64,000 bases of DNA from Bacillota bacterium (GCA_023419605.1 JAEZXR010000119.1:62001-126000), one strand, 5' to 3'; positions 53,931 to 62,554 are shown, counted from the first letter of the stretch. Numbers and translations: made by a program. The notes: generated by a model from the letters alone, not told the origin.

Positions 53931-55271
53931 ATGAGCAAATTTGTTGAACGCCCAAGGTACGTATGTGCCCTGGGAGGAGCGGTAGGGACCTTGAAGGTGC
54001 TGCCGCGGGTCATCCCCATTCTGCACTCTGCCACAGGGTGCGGGGGGAATATCGCAGCGGCCCTGAACAATGGCGCAGGGTATCTGGGAAGCGGCTATTG
54101 TGCGGGTCAGGCTTTACCCAGCTCTAATGTAACCGAAAAGGATATTGTCTTCGGTGGAGAAGACCGTCTGAGGGAGCAAATCGAAAATACCATCAAGCTG
54201 GTAGACGGAGACCTGTACTTTGTCCTGACCGGATGCATGGTAGAGATGATCGGGGACGACATCCACCATATCGTCAGAAGCTTTGAGGATGGGAAGGTCC
54301 GGGTGCTTGGCGCCGAGACCGGAGGCTTTCACGGCAATTCCTTCAAGGGTTACGAGATTGTGTTAAAAACGCTGTTTCAGGACTTTGTAGAAAAGAAGCC
54401 GGTAAAGGACAGCAATGTAGTGAATCTATGGGGGATTGTACCCATCCAGGATGTCTTCTGGAAGGGAAACATCAGGGAACTTAAAAACCTCCTGCAAAGG
54501 TTGGGGTACCAGGTCAATACCTTCTTTGGCGAAGGGGAGACCCTGGATAATCTGAAAAACGCTGCGGCAGCTTCCTTGAATATTGTAGTATCCGATACCT
54601 TTGGGGTAGAGGCGGCGGAAGTTTTTGAAGAGGTCCACGGAGTTCCCTATATCACAGTACCCTTCCCCATTGGCGACCATGGAACGGAACACTTCCTGCG
54701 GACTGTGGGCAATGCCCTGAGCATTGAGAAGGCTTTTGTGGAAAAGGTTGTCCAGGAAGAGAAGGAACGGTTCTACAGCTTTTTTGAGAGAATCGCAGAT
54801 GTCTATACGGACCTCGACCTGCAGCGGTATGCGGCTATTGTGGGAGATTCCAACTATACACAGGCTCTGGCACGGTTTTTGGCCGACGACCTGGGCTGGC
54901 TCCCGGAAGTGGTGGTGGTAACAGATTTCCTAACAGAGGAACAAAAGGAAAAGGTGAGAAGAAATTTTGAAAATTTTGAATCCGGCGTTGCACCGGAGGT
55001 GATCTTTGACACTGACGCTTCCAATGTACGGTCCTACATTAACAAGCACTGGGGGCAAAGCCAGGGACAAAGGTATTTTGAAGGCTTTAACCCCGGTTTC
55101 ATCATCGGGAGTGCCATTGACAGGGATGCCGCAGAGGATTTTGGAGTGCCGCAGTTGACCGTGACCTATCCCATTTCCAACCGGGTAGTTCTGGACAGAG
55201 CTTATGCAGGTTATGGGGGCGCATTGCGGTTGACCGAGGATCTGCTCAGTGTCCTGGTCGGAAGTCGATAA
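53931..55271 (+). CDS. Nitrogenase-like component 1, K-like subunit
   Basis: 446 residues. Cluster-type cysteines at 12 (RPRYVCALGG), 37 (HSATGCGGN) and 102 (LTGCMVEMIGDD) have spacings of 25 and 65, near the P-cluster cysteines of NifK and NifD. An extra Cys57 is present. The end, VVLDRAYAGYGGALRLTEDL, is typical of K/N-type subunits. It is about 70 residues shorter than NifK, lacking the N-terminal extension. GGGAGGTATCGG precedes the ATG. It would pair with the next gene as an alpha2beta2 component 1. Confidence 0.85.
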   Translation: MSKFVERPRYVCALGGAVGTLKVLPRVIPILHSATGCGGNIAAALNNGAGYLGSGYCAGQALPSSNVTEKDIVFGGEDRLREQIENTIKLVDGDLYFVLTGCMVEMIGDDIHHIVRSFEDGKVRVLGAETGGFHGNSFKGYEIVLKTLFQDFVEKKPVKDSNVVNLWGIVPIQDVFWKGNIRELKNLLQRLGYQVNTFFGEGETLDNLKNAAAASLNIVVSDTFGVEAAEVFEEVHGVPYITVPFPIGDHGTEHFLRTVGNALSIEKAFVEKVVQEEKERFYSFFERIADVYTDLDLQRYAAIVGDSNYTQALARFLADDLGWLPEVVVVTDFLTEEQKEKVRRNFENFESGVAPEVIFDTDASNVRSYINKHWGQSQGQRYFEGFNPGFIIGSAIDRDAAEDFGVPQLTVTYPISNRVVLDRAYAGYGGALRLTEDLLSVLVGSR

Positions 55272-55284
55272 AGGGGGATTTTAT

Positions 55285-56808
55285 ATGGATTATATTAAGG
55301 AAAAAGCACCACCCATCCGGGAAGACAGACTGGCTGCCTGCCAGGCCTTCGGAGGCTCCTGCTGCGATCTCGCCAGGAAATCGAAGAAAGGCTGCCTCTA
55401 TGCTTCCAAAAGGACCTTTTCGCAGAGCCAGGGCTGCCAATTAACCCTGAGCCTGGCTATTCTCAATACCATCCGGGATTCCGTCATTATTGTACACAGC
55501 CCCATCGGCTGCGGGGCCAGTTTGGTAGCACAAGCGGGAATATCGAAAAACTACCAGCGCCTCAGGGATGCAAAGGCCTTTGGACTGCGCTGGATCAATA
55601 CCAACCTGGACGAAGCGGATGTTGTCAACGGAGGAGAGGAAAAGCTCCGGTCTGCGGTATTGCATGCCGACAGGGAGTTCCGGCCCAGCGCCATTATCGT
55701 AATGAACAGCTGCGTTCCGGCTCTCATCGGGGATGATGTGGACAGCATTATAGAGGATCTGCAAAAGCAGGTGTCGGCAAAAATCGTTCCCATCCACTGC
55801 GAGGGATTCAAAACGAAGATACAGGCAACGGCATACGATGCGGTGTATCACGGGATTTTGAGGAATCTGGTGGGAGAGGAAGAAGAGGAGGAGACGCAGC
55901 TTGTTGCGGATGAATTTGAGGCACTAAAGGAAAAATACAGAATCAGCCGCACCGTGAATGTGCTGAATGTTTCTTCCATGAGCCGCATTGACGAGCAGGA
56001 GCTGGTCCGGCTGCTGAAAGCCCTGGACCTGAAGGTACGGATTCTTCCCTGCTACGCGCACCCGGATGATTTCGCGGATTCCTACAAGGCGGCGCTCAAT
56101 GTAAGCATATGTGCCACCCATGATGATTATTTCGTCGAACATATAAAAACAAAATATGGTGTTCCTTTTATTCTCCGGACCATACCCATCGGAATCACCA
56201 ATACCAACAAATGGATTCTGGATATCGCGAAGTTTTTCGGAATGGAGGAAAGAGCGCAGAAGCTGATTGATGCGGAGGTCAATGAACTGGAAAAAGTTCT
56301 GGCACCGTACCGGCAAGCGGTAAAAGGGAAAACTGCTTTTGTGGCGGGGGGAGAAATCCGGATCCTCACCACGGCGGAGCTGCTGCACAACCTCGGTTTT
56401 GAAATCCTCGGCATGAGAGGCTACCATTTCGACCGCTACGGGGAGGGACTGCTGGATGAACTTCTGAATGAGATTCCCGAAAGTGAAAAAGCCATTATCA
56501 ATATCGGTACAGGGCAGCCCTTTGAGCAGGCAAACCTCCTGGCGAATCTAAAGCCCGATGTCTATGTAGGACACCCGGGAGGAAACGGATGGGCTGCAAA
56601 ACAGGGCATCCCCGTATTTCCTCTCTTTGGTCAATCCTATGATTATATGGGCTACCTGGGAGTTTTCGAAGTGGCGCGAAGGATAACCCGTGTACTGCGG
56701 AATGCCAGCTACAGTAAAAACATAGCAAAGCATGCCACTTTGCCCTACCGTGAGGAATGGTACCGGCAGGATCCCTTCGTCTATATTGATGAGAGTGCTG
56801 CACTATGA
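55285..56808 (+). CDS. Nitrogenase-like component 1, D-like subunit
   Basis: 507 residues from ATG 55285 behind AAGGGGG; a longer frame overlaps the previous gene. Cys51, Cys76 and Cys143 have spacings of 25 and 67, close to NifD Cys62, 88 and 154. Cys276 in NVSICATHDDYF aligns by eye with the NifD cofactor ligand Cys275. The region of NifD His442 reads QSYDYMGYLGVFEVARRI here, so the second cofactor ligand appears to be Met455. This is a nitrogenase-like catalytic subunit that may hold a NifB-derived cluster with altered ligation. N2 reduction is unlikely. Confidence 0.87.
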   Translation: MDYIKEKAPPIREDRLAACQAFGGSCCDLARKSKKGCLYASKRTFSQSQGCQLTLSLAILNTIRDSVIIVHSPIGCGASLVAQAGISKNYQRLRDAKAFGLRWINTNLDEADVVNGGEEKLRSAVLHADREFRPSAIIVMNSCVPALIGDDVDSIIEDLQKQVSAKIVPIHCEGFKTKIQATAYDAVYHGILRNLVGEEEEEETQLVADEFEALKEKYRISRTVNVLNVSSMSRIDEQELVRLLKALDLKVRILPCYAHPDDFADSYKAALNVSICATHDDYFVEHIKTKYGVPFILRTIPIGITNTNKWILDIAKFFGMEERAQKLIDAEVNELEKVLAPYRQAVKGKTAFVAGGEIRILTTAELLHNLGFEILGMRGYHFDRYGEGLLDELLNEIPESEKAIINIGTGQPFEQANLLANLKPDVYVGHPGGNGWAAKQGIPVFPLFGQSYDYMGYLGVFEVARRITRVLRNASYSKNIAKHATLPYREEWYRQDPFVYIDESAAL

Positions 56809-56836
56809 GGTTTGCGAGAGGAAGGAGACAGGATGG

Positions 56837-57625
56837 ATGATACATTGGTTTCGCCGCATCAATCGTAAATTCATGAGCTACTACTTCATAGCACTTTTCT
56901 TTGTTCTCTGGGAAATCGCGCCGAAAGTGGGCTGGGCGAACCCACGGTTTGTACCTCCGCTTTCGAAAGTGCTTTTGGAAGGCTGGAAGCTGATAAAGAA
57001 CGGAGACCTGTTTATCCATATCTCCATCAGCCTCCAGAGAACCTTTTTGGGCTTCCTTCTTGCAACGGCGGTAGCGCTTCCCATGGGGTTCATCCTGGGA
57101 GGATGGCTGCCCCGGGTGGCAAAGTTTTTGAAGCCCTTGATGAATCTTTTTGCCCAGATCAATTCCATGACGCTTTTTCCTCTTTTTCTGCTGTTGTTTG
57201 GCCTGGGGGAAGGAGGGAAAATCAGCATTATCTTCTGGGCCTCCTTTTGGCCGGTTTTATTTACCACTCTGGCAGGAGTACAGCAAGTGGACCCTATTTT
57301 GATCAAATGCGCACGGTCCATGGGAACCAACGGTGTAACCGTATTTTTAAAAGTAGTTCTTCCAGGAGCGGCTCTCCAAATATTTACCGGAATCCGGACC
57401 GGAGTTACCATGGCCTTTATGATGCTGATCGGAGCAGAAGTTATGGGGGCTAATATGGGGCTGGGCTGGCTGGTACACAATTCGGAAGCAAACTGGCTCA
57501 TTCCCAGGCTCTATACAGGGCTTCTAACCATCGCCGTCATTGGCCTTATCATCAATTATACGCTGGAATGGCTGGAAAGCAGCATCATTACCTGGCGAGA
57601 GGCAGCACCGGATAAAAACCTGTGA
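56837..57625 (+). CDS. ABC transporter permease, sulfonate/taurine (SsuC/TauC) type, copy 1
   Basis: 262 residues from ATG 56837 behind AAGGAGACAGG; the longer frame overlaps the D-like gene by 77 bases. About six membrane segments, with LWEIAPKVGWANPRFVPPLS at the N-terminus and an EAA-type loop in ILIKCARSMGTNGVTVFLKV. It is one of four related permeases in this operon and is followed immediately by copy 2. Binding-protein-dependent permeases of this family import sulfonates, taurine, nitrate or thiamine precursors. Confidence 0.88.
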   Translation: MIHWFRRINRKFMSYYFIALFFVLWEIAPKVGWANPRFVPPLSKVLLEGWKLIKNGDLFIHISISLQRTFLGFLLATAVALPMGFILGGWLPRVAKFLKPLMNLFAQINSMTLFPLFLLLFGLGEGGKISIIFWASFWPVLFTTLAGVQQVDPILIKCARSMGTNGVTVFLKVVLPGAALQIFTGIRTGVTMAFMMLIGAEVMGANMGLGWLVHNSEANWLIPRLYTGLLTIAVIGLIINYTLEWLESSIITWREAAPDKNL

Positions 57626-58456
57626 TTGATATTGATAAAGTGGGTGAAAAAAGTGAGGATCCGACTCAAAAAATTTCTGCTTTGGTTGAAAAGCCTTCTG
57701 CTTGGCAACCTGTCCGTACTCTTGTTTTTTGCAGCCTGGGAAGTCCTTCCCCGGTATGGAATCATTGATAAAACGCTCATTCCTACCTTTTCTTCCGTCG
57801 TTCAAAAAATCTATTCCCTGGCCGCCGCGGGACAGCTCTTTAAGCATGTGGCAATCAGCCTCCAACGGGCCGGACTGGGCTTTCTCCTTGCTTCTGCCGT
57901 TGCCATTCCGGGCGGCTTCTTATTGGGAGGACTGTTTAAGGCATTGGAAAAAATGCTGATACCGCTGCTGCGGCTTCTGGAGAAAATAAATCCCTTCGCG
58001 TTGTTTCCCGTCTTTATTCTGATCTTTGGAATCGGTGAAGTCAGCAAGGTGGCAATGATTTTCTGGGTTTGCCAGTGGCCCATTCTTTTCAATACCATCA
58101 TGGGAGCGAAAGGAATGGATCCGCTGCTGATCAAGTCGGCGCGGTCCATGGGTGCCAGCCGTAAGACACTGTTCTTCAAGGTGATCCTGCCTTCTGCGAC
58201 TCCGGCCATATTCAATGGATTAAAGCTGGGGGCTCAAATTGCTTTTCTCATCGTTGTATCTGCGGAAATGATGGGGGCCAGCAAGGGAATGGGCTGGCTG
58301 ACGGTAAATGCGCAGGCAACCTACAAGATTACACAGCTCTACGGGGCTACCCTATGCATCACCTTTATCGGAGTGGTTATTAACAAGGTATTCCGGGAGA
58401 TTGAAAGCAGATTCTTGACATGGAGAGAAACTGCCTTTGAAGGGCATGGAAAATAG
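57626..58456 (+). CDS. ABC transporter permease, SsuC/TauC type, copy 2
   Basis: 276 residues from a TTG that directly abuts the stop of copy 1; an internal GTG at 57644 is also possible. LFFAAWEVLPRYGIIDKTLI and the EAA-type loop LLIKSARSMGASRKTLFFKV match copy 1. Direct coupling suggests that copies 1 and 2 form one heterodimeric channel. Confidence 0.87.
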   Translation: MILIKWVKKVRIRLKKFLLWLKSLLLGNLSVLLFFAAWEVLPRYGIIDKTLIPTFSSVVQKIYSLAAAGQLFKHVAISLQRAGLGFLLASAVAIPGGFLLGGLFKALEKMLIPLLRLLEKINPFALFPVFILIFGIGEVSKVAMIFWVCQWPILFNTIMGAKGMDPLLIKSARSMGASRKTLFFKVILPSATPAIFNGLKLGAQIAFLIVVSAEMMGASKGMGWLTVNAQATYKITQLYGATLCITFIGVVINKVFREIESRFLTWRETAFEGHGK

Positions 58457-58478
58457 AAAATTATAAGGAGTGATTTTT

Positions 58479-59579
58479 ATGGCAGAGAGAAAAAAAGCCA
58501 TTCAACTGGCGGTGACGGGGGTTATTGCCGCTGCCCTGATCGCAGCGGTAGGCATCGGAGCCTGGAAAGGACGGACCAGGGAACAATCTCCTTCCGAGAT
58601 GCTGGCTGAAAAGGGTAAGCAAAACGAATCCACCCCTGCTTCTGCGGCAGTTGCTGCGACTGCTGAAAAGAAAGAATTGATTCCTGTACGGACACAAACC
58701 TTTAAGAGCTGTTCTTCCACGCCCTGGATCGTCGCCGATCAAAAAGGATTTATGGAAAAAGAGGGGCTGAAGCTGGTGTTTACGGGGGAACTGGGGACCA
58801 ACCAGCTTCTGCCCTCCATTCTCAATGGGAACAACGATGTGGGGACGGCCCAGCCCAATTACATTGCCGTAGCCAAATCGGGAGGCGCCAGGATAACCGC
58901 AGTCAGCAGGGGGCAGGTGGAGCCGGCACCGGAGCTGGATCCGAAGCTGCGCCATATGCGCTGGTATGTGAATCCGAAATCCGGCATCAAGACCTTTGCG
59001 GATTTGAAAAATTATAAGCCAAAGGAAAAGCTGAAGACCAATGGAACCGAAAATAGTTGCAACACCTTCCTTTTAAATACCCTGGCAGATAAATTTGGTG
59101 TTGGCAGAGACCGGTTCGAATGGGTTGTACTTTCCACCGATGTGCAGGGGATCCAGTCCGTAAGCCAGGGCATTCTGGACATAGTGGGCGTGCATCCTCC
59201 CTATTATAAATCCGCAGATGATGCAGGTCTTTTACAGATAGCGGATTCAGCGGATACCCAGCTGGGAGAGACTGCGGGAGCCAGTTTGTACTACTTTACA
59301 GAGGATTTTATAAAAAAGAATCCTGAAACGGTGGAGAAGTTTGTCCGGGCCATGGCGGCTGCACAGAAGTGGAGCAATGAGAATCCCGATGAGGCCCAAA
59401 AGCTGACGGAGGCATTTATCGGAGTTCCGGTTACAGGGGTCCATTATTATACGACCAGTACCAAAACGACTGAGGAGAGCCTCATTCCCTGGATACAGGA
59501 CCTGGAGAAGTCCGGAGCCCTACAAAAAGGCCAAATAAAGCCTTCAGACCTTATTACACACCAGTTCGAGCAGAACTAG
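58479..59579 (+). CDS. ABC transporter substrate-binding protein, SsuA/NrtA type
   Basis: 366 residues from ATG 58479 behind AAGGAG. An N-terminal hydrophobic anchor (about residues 9-29) has no lipobox Cys, so it is probably a membrane-tethered protein rather than a lipoprotein; a Ser/Ala/Thr-rich linker follows. The periplasmic-binding fold shows TPWIVADQKGFMEKEGLKLV, LPSILNGNNDVGTAQPNY, and SVSQGILDIVGVHPPYY. Members bind aliphatic sulfonates, taurine or nitrate. In this setting an organosulfur compound is the likely ligand. Confidence 0.85.
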   Translation: MAERKKAIQLAVTGVIAAALIAAVGIGAWKGRTREQSPSEMLAEKGKQNESTPASAAVAATAEKKELIPVRTQTFKSCSSTPWIVADQKGFMEKEGLKLVFTGELGTNQLLPSILNGNNDVGTAQPNYIAVAKSGGARITAVSRGQVEPAPELDPKLRHMRWYVNPKSGIKTFADLKNYKPKEKLKTNGTENSCNTFLLNTLADKFGVGRDRFEWVVLSTDVQGIQSVSQGILDIVGVHPPYYKSADDAGLLQIADSADTQLGETAGASLYYFTEDFIKKNPETVEKFVRAMAAAQKWSNENPDEAQKLTEAFIGVPVTGVHYYTTSTKTTEESLIPWIQDLEKSGALQKGQIKPSDLITHQFEQN

Positions 59580-59607
59580 GGAAATCTTAATGGAAGGAAT
59601 GAGAAGA

Positions 59608-60516
59608 ATGCCGGTGGATCATCAAAAACAAGGAGTGCTGGAGTACAGGGACACTATTGCGGATGAAGGGAAAATTATTATTAAGGATATTAGCCGGGTG
59701 TATAATATCCGAAGAAACAACAGCCAGGAAAAGAAGGAATTCACAGCCATTCAAAATGTGAATCTTGTAGTAAACAAAGGTGAATTTATCGCCATTGTCG
59801 GACCCAGCGGATGCGGCAAGTCCACGCTGCTGGATGTCATCGCCGGACTGGCGCATCCCAATTCCGGGGAGATTTATATTGACAATAAAAAGATCACCGG
59901 TCCGGCACTGGACCGGGGGATTGTAATGCAGGGCTACGCCTTGTTCCCCTGGCGGACGGTCCGGCATAATGTAGAGTTCGGGTTGGAAATCAAGGGAGTG
60001 CCGAAAAACCAGAGGAGGGACATCAGCACAAAATATATCCATCTGGTGGGTCTCCAGGGATTTGAAGATCGGTATCCCTATGAACTGTCGGGCGGAATGA
60101 AACAGAGGGTTGCCATCGCCCGGGCCCTGGCCTATGACCCGGAGGTGCTCCTCATGGATGAACCCTTTGCCGCTGTGGATGCACAGACCCGGGAGGTGCT
60201 TCAGGATGAATTGCTTCGCATCTGGGAGGAGACACATAAAACTATTATTTTCGTCACCCACAGTATTGAAGAAGCTGTTTTTCTCGCCGATAAGGTAGCC
60301 GTCATGTCTGCGAATCCCGGTACCATCAAGGTGATGGTGGAGACAAAGCTTCCCCGGCCAAGACGGATCGGAGATGTCCGTTCTTCTACCGATTTTAACT
60401 GGGTTACCCACAAGGTGTGGGAGCTGCTGCAGAATGGAGAGGCGGAGTCTCAGAAAACCATTGTTGCATCCGGTAAGAATCTGGCAAATGAAATCTCGGC
60501 CACTGCGGTGATTTAA
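59608..60516 (+). CDS. ABC transporter ATP-binding protein, SsuB/TauB type
   Basis: 302 residues from ATG 59608, which has GGAAGGA at good spacing; the ATG at 59590 lacks one. Walker A GPSGCGKST, Q-loop VMQGYALFPWRTVRHNV, signature LSGGMKQRVAIARAL, Walker B VLLMDEPFAAVD and H-loop FVTHSIEEAV. The FPWRTV Q-loop is typical of the nitrate/sulfonate/taurine group. It is the only ATPase for four permeases here. Confidence 0.92.
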   Translation: MPVDHQKQGVLEYRDTIADEGKIIIKDISRVYNIRRNNSQEKKEFTAIQNVNLVVNKGEFIAIVGPSGCGKSTLLDVIAGLAHPNSGEIYIDNKKITGPALDRGIVMQGYALFPWRTVRHNVEFGLEIKGVPKNQRRDISTKYIHLVGLQGFEDRYPYELSGGMKQRVAIARALAYDPEVLLMDEPFAAVDAQTREVLQDELLRIWEETHKTIIFVTHSIEEAVFLADKVAVMSANPGTIKVMVETKLPRPRRIGDVRSSTDFNWVTHKVWELLQNGEAESQKTIVASGKNLANEISATAVI

Positions 60517-60568
60517 CGGCTTTCAGCCGCTAAATGCAACCAGCGTGGTTTTTGGAGGCAGTAAGATC

Positions 60569-61519
60569 ATGGAGGAAAGAAAAATTAATTTGGAATATAT
60601 TCTCTTGCGGTCATCAGGGATACTTCTGCTGCTTCTGCTCTGGGAAGGGGCGCCGAGGCTGGGCTGGGTGGATGCCAAAGCGCTGCCACCCTTCTCAGGC
60701 GTGGTGGGCGCCATTTTTGAGCTGTGGCACAAGGATTATCTTTTCAGAAATGCCATGGTAAGTCTCTGGCGCGTCGTAATCGGCCTTATGCTGGCATCGG
60801 CAGCGGCTATACCCCTGGGAATGGCCCTTGGCTATCGCTTTACTTCACTTCTACATGCATTAAACCCTCTTTTTCGTGTTTTAGGGCAGGTAAACCCATT
60901 CTCCCTTACTCCGGTGTTTCTGATGTTTTTCGGCATCGGAGAGGGCGCCAAACTGGCAATTGCCACCTGGGTTTGCCTGTGGCCCCTTCTCCATAATACC
61001 GTTCTCGGTGTTCAAACAGTGGATGCGGTGCTGATAAAGACGGCCCATTCCATGAAAACTTCTCCCCTGGACCTTGCTTTCAAAGTATTGCTTCCCGGGG
61101 CGGCTCCCTTCCTGTTTACAGGACTGCGCATCGGCGTGCAGATATGTTTTTTTATGATGATTGCGGGGGAAATGCTGGGGGCTACGGCAGGATTGGGATG
61201 GCTCCTGCATACCTATGGACATTATTTTATTGCACCGAAGGTGTATGCCCTCGGGTTGTGCATCGTGCTTCTGGGGGTCTTTGTAAACCAAGTCCTGGGC
61301 TTCCTGGAGAAAAGCCTGTCTTTTTGGAAGGAAAGCGTGGAAACAGGCGGGACTGCTGAAATTTCAGTACGGAAGGCATTCCGTTTGGGAAAAAGAGGGG
61401 CTGCCCTGGTGGCTTCTTTATTGGCAGGGCTGATCTTTGTCGGCAGTCTTCAGGTGGTTGAAGCAAACCGGGTATCCAGAAATCCCATGCCTCATTCCAC
61501 GCATGAAATGCACAAGTAG
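60569..61519 (+). CDS. ABC transporter permease, SsuC/TauC type, copy 3
   Basis: 316 residues from ATG 60569 with GGAGG ten bases upstream. LLLLLLWEGAPRLGWVDAKA at the N-terminus and the EAA-type loop VLIKTAHSMKTSPLDLAFKV. It is longer than copies 1, 2 and 4 because of a C-terminal extension of about 60 residues, with an extra membrane segment near residues 280-300 and a His-rich tail (PHSTHEMHK). The tail could bind metal, but this is a guess. Confidence 0.86.
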   Translation: MEERKINLEYILLRSSGILLLLLLWEGAPRLGWVDAKALPPFSGVVGAIFELWHKDYLFRNAMVSLWRVVIGLMLASAAAIPLGMALGYRFTSLLHALNPLFRVLGQVNPFSLTPVFLMFFGIGEGAKLAIATWVCLWPLLHNTVLGVQTVDAVLIKTAHSMKTSPLDLAFKVLLPGAAPFLFTGLRIGVQICFFMMIAGEMLGATAGLGWLLHTYGHYFIAPKVYALGLCIVLLGVFVNQVLGFLEKSLSFWKESVETGGTAEISVRKAFRLGKRGAALVASLLAGLIFVGSLQVVEANRVSRNPMPHSTHEMHK

Positions 61520-61554
61520 GGGTGTATCATATCGGAACGGAAGGAGAAGCGCCC

Positions 61555-62337
61555 ATGGCACGTATTATAAAATTAGTAAAAGCCTATAAGGCAATCTTTA
61601 TTTTTCTTGTGGTCTGGGAACTGATGAGCCGGCTGCATATCGTAAATCCGCTTTTCATTCCACCCTTTTCCCAGGTGGTAGGTTCCATTGGAAAATTGAC
61701 CGCAGAGGGTGTGCTGCCGCTGCATATTTTTATCAGCTTGAAACGGTCTGTTTTGGGGTTTGCTATCGCCAGCGCTGCTGCAATTCCCCTAGGCCTGCTG
61801 CTGGCGGGAAGACCGAGAAGATTGCAGATTGCTCTGGAGCCTTTGATTGAGATTTTCTCGCAGACCAATCCCTTCATTTTCTTCCATATCCTTCTCTTTT
61901 TTCTGGGAATCGGGGAGGCGACGAAGATCAGCATGATTGCCTGGACCTGTACCTGGCCCATATTGTTTAATACCTATAGCGGTGTACAAAATATAGATCC
62001 GGAGCTATTGAAAGCAGCCAGAGGATTTGGGCTTAAAGGATACCGGCTTGCCCGGAAAGTACTGGTTCCTGCGGCTGCACCGGGTATTTTTTCCGGAATG
62101 CGCATGAGTGCGGGCTATTCCTTTGTCTTGCTGATCGCCGCGGAAATGATGGGTGCCAGCTCGGGGTTAGGATGGCTGGTGATCAGCGGACAGAGCGGAT
62201 ACCAGATGGTGAAGGTGTTTGCAGCGGTAACTGTCATTGCATTTTTAGGCTTGCTGATGGATGCGGGGATGCAGGCAGTGGAAAGTAAAGTGGTTTTCAT
62301 GGAGAAGAAAAGCTTTTCTGCTAAAGCAAAAGCCTGA
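61555..62337 (+). CDS. ABC transporter permease, SsuC/TauC type, copy 4
   Basis: 260 residues from ATG 61555 behind AAGGAGAAGCGCCC. VWELMSRLHIVNPLFIPPFS at the N-terminus and the EAA-type loop LLKAARGFGLKGYRLARKVL. It forms a pair with copy 3, as copies 1 and 2 do. It is the last gene of the nitrogenase-like operon, followed by a weak AGGC..GCCTTTTT hairpin at about 62365-62400. Confidence 0.87.
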   Translation: MARIIKLVKAYKAIFIFLVVWELMSRLHIVNPLFIPPFSQVVGSIGKLTAEGVLPLHIFISLKRSVLGFAIASAAAIPLGLLLAGRPRRLQIALEPLIEIFSQTNPFIFFHILLFFLGIGEATKISMIAWTCTWPILFNTYSGVQNIDPELLKAARGFGLKGYRLARKVLVPAAAPGIFSGMRMSAGYSFVLLIAAEMMGASSGLGWLVISGQSGYQMVKVFAAVTVIAFLGLLMDAGMQAVESKVVFMEKKSFSAKAKA

Positions 62338-62367
62338 ACAACAAGGAAAAAGGAATAAGATGCGATA

Positions 62368-62402
62368 GAGGCTGTGCTGATCAAAGATTGGCGGCCTTTT
62401 TG
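62368..62402 (+). terminator. Probable terminator of the nitrogenase-like operon
   Basis: AGGCTGTGCTGATC and GATTGGCGGCCT pair imperfectly, followed by TTTTTGC. It lies 31 bases behind the last permease. Confidence 0.5.
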
Positions 62403-62435
62403 CATTTTGTGGTATACTAGGAGTTATAGAGATTG

Positions 62436-62522
62436 GCGCAAATATAACTTCCATTATCCTTTGGCTACACCCTTCATGGGTGCCATGGCGGGCCCGCAAA
62501 AAAGTGGAAGTACTATTTGCGC
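62436..62522. repeat. Hairpin repeat with conserved core (family A, copy 2)
   Basis: Arms GCGCAAATATAACTTCCA and TGGAAGTACTATTTGCGC pair with two mismatches. The core GGCTACACCCTTCATG, CATGGCGGG and CCCGCAAAAAAG matches the unit at 40327-40413, while the arms have no similarity to it. It is just upstream of the YbaK-like gene. Confidence 0.7.
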
Positions 62523-62554
62523 TGCATCATAGAAATACGAAAGAAGGAATGAAT

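Noticed and set aside
49761..62337. A classical nitrogen-fixation (nif) cluster
   Set aside because: NifE, NifN, NifV and regulatory NifI genes are absent, the component-1 subunits are shortened or altered at the cofactor histidine, and all neighbours concern sulfur. A nitrogenase-like function is favoured.
21220..62522. Integron attC sites as an explanation of the hairpin repeats
   Set aside because: attC sites have conserved GTTRRRY / RYYYAAC ends and sit behind cassette genes in a row beside an integrase. These units have variable ends, lie far apart among core genes, and no integrase is seen.
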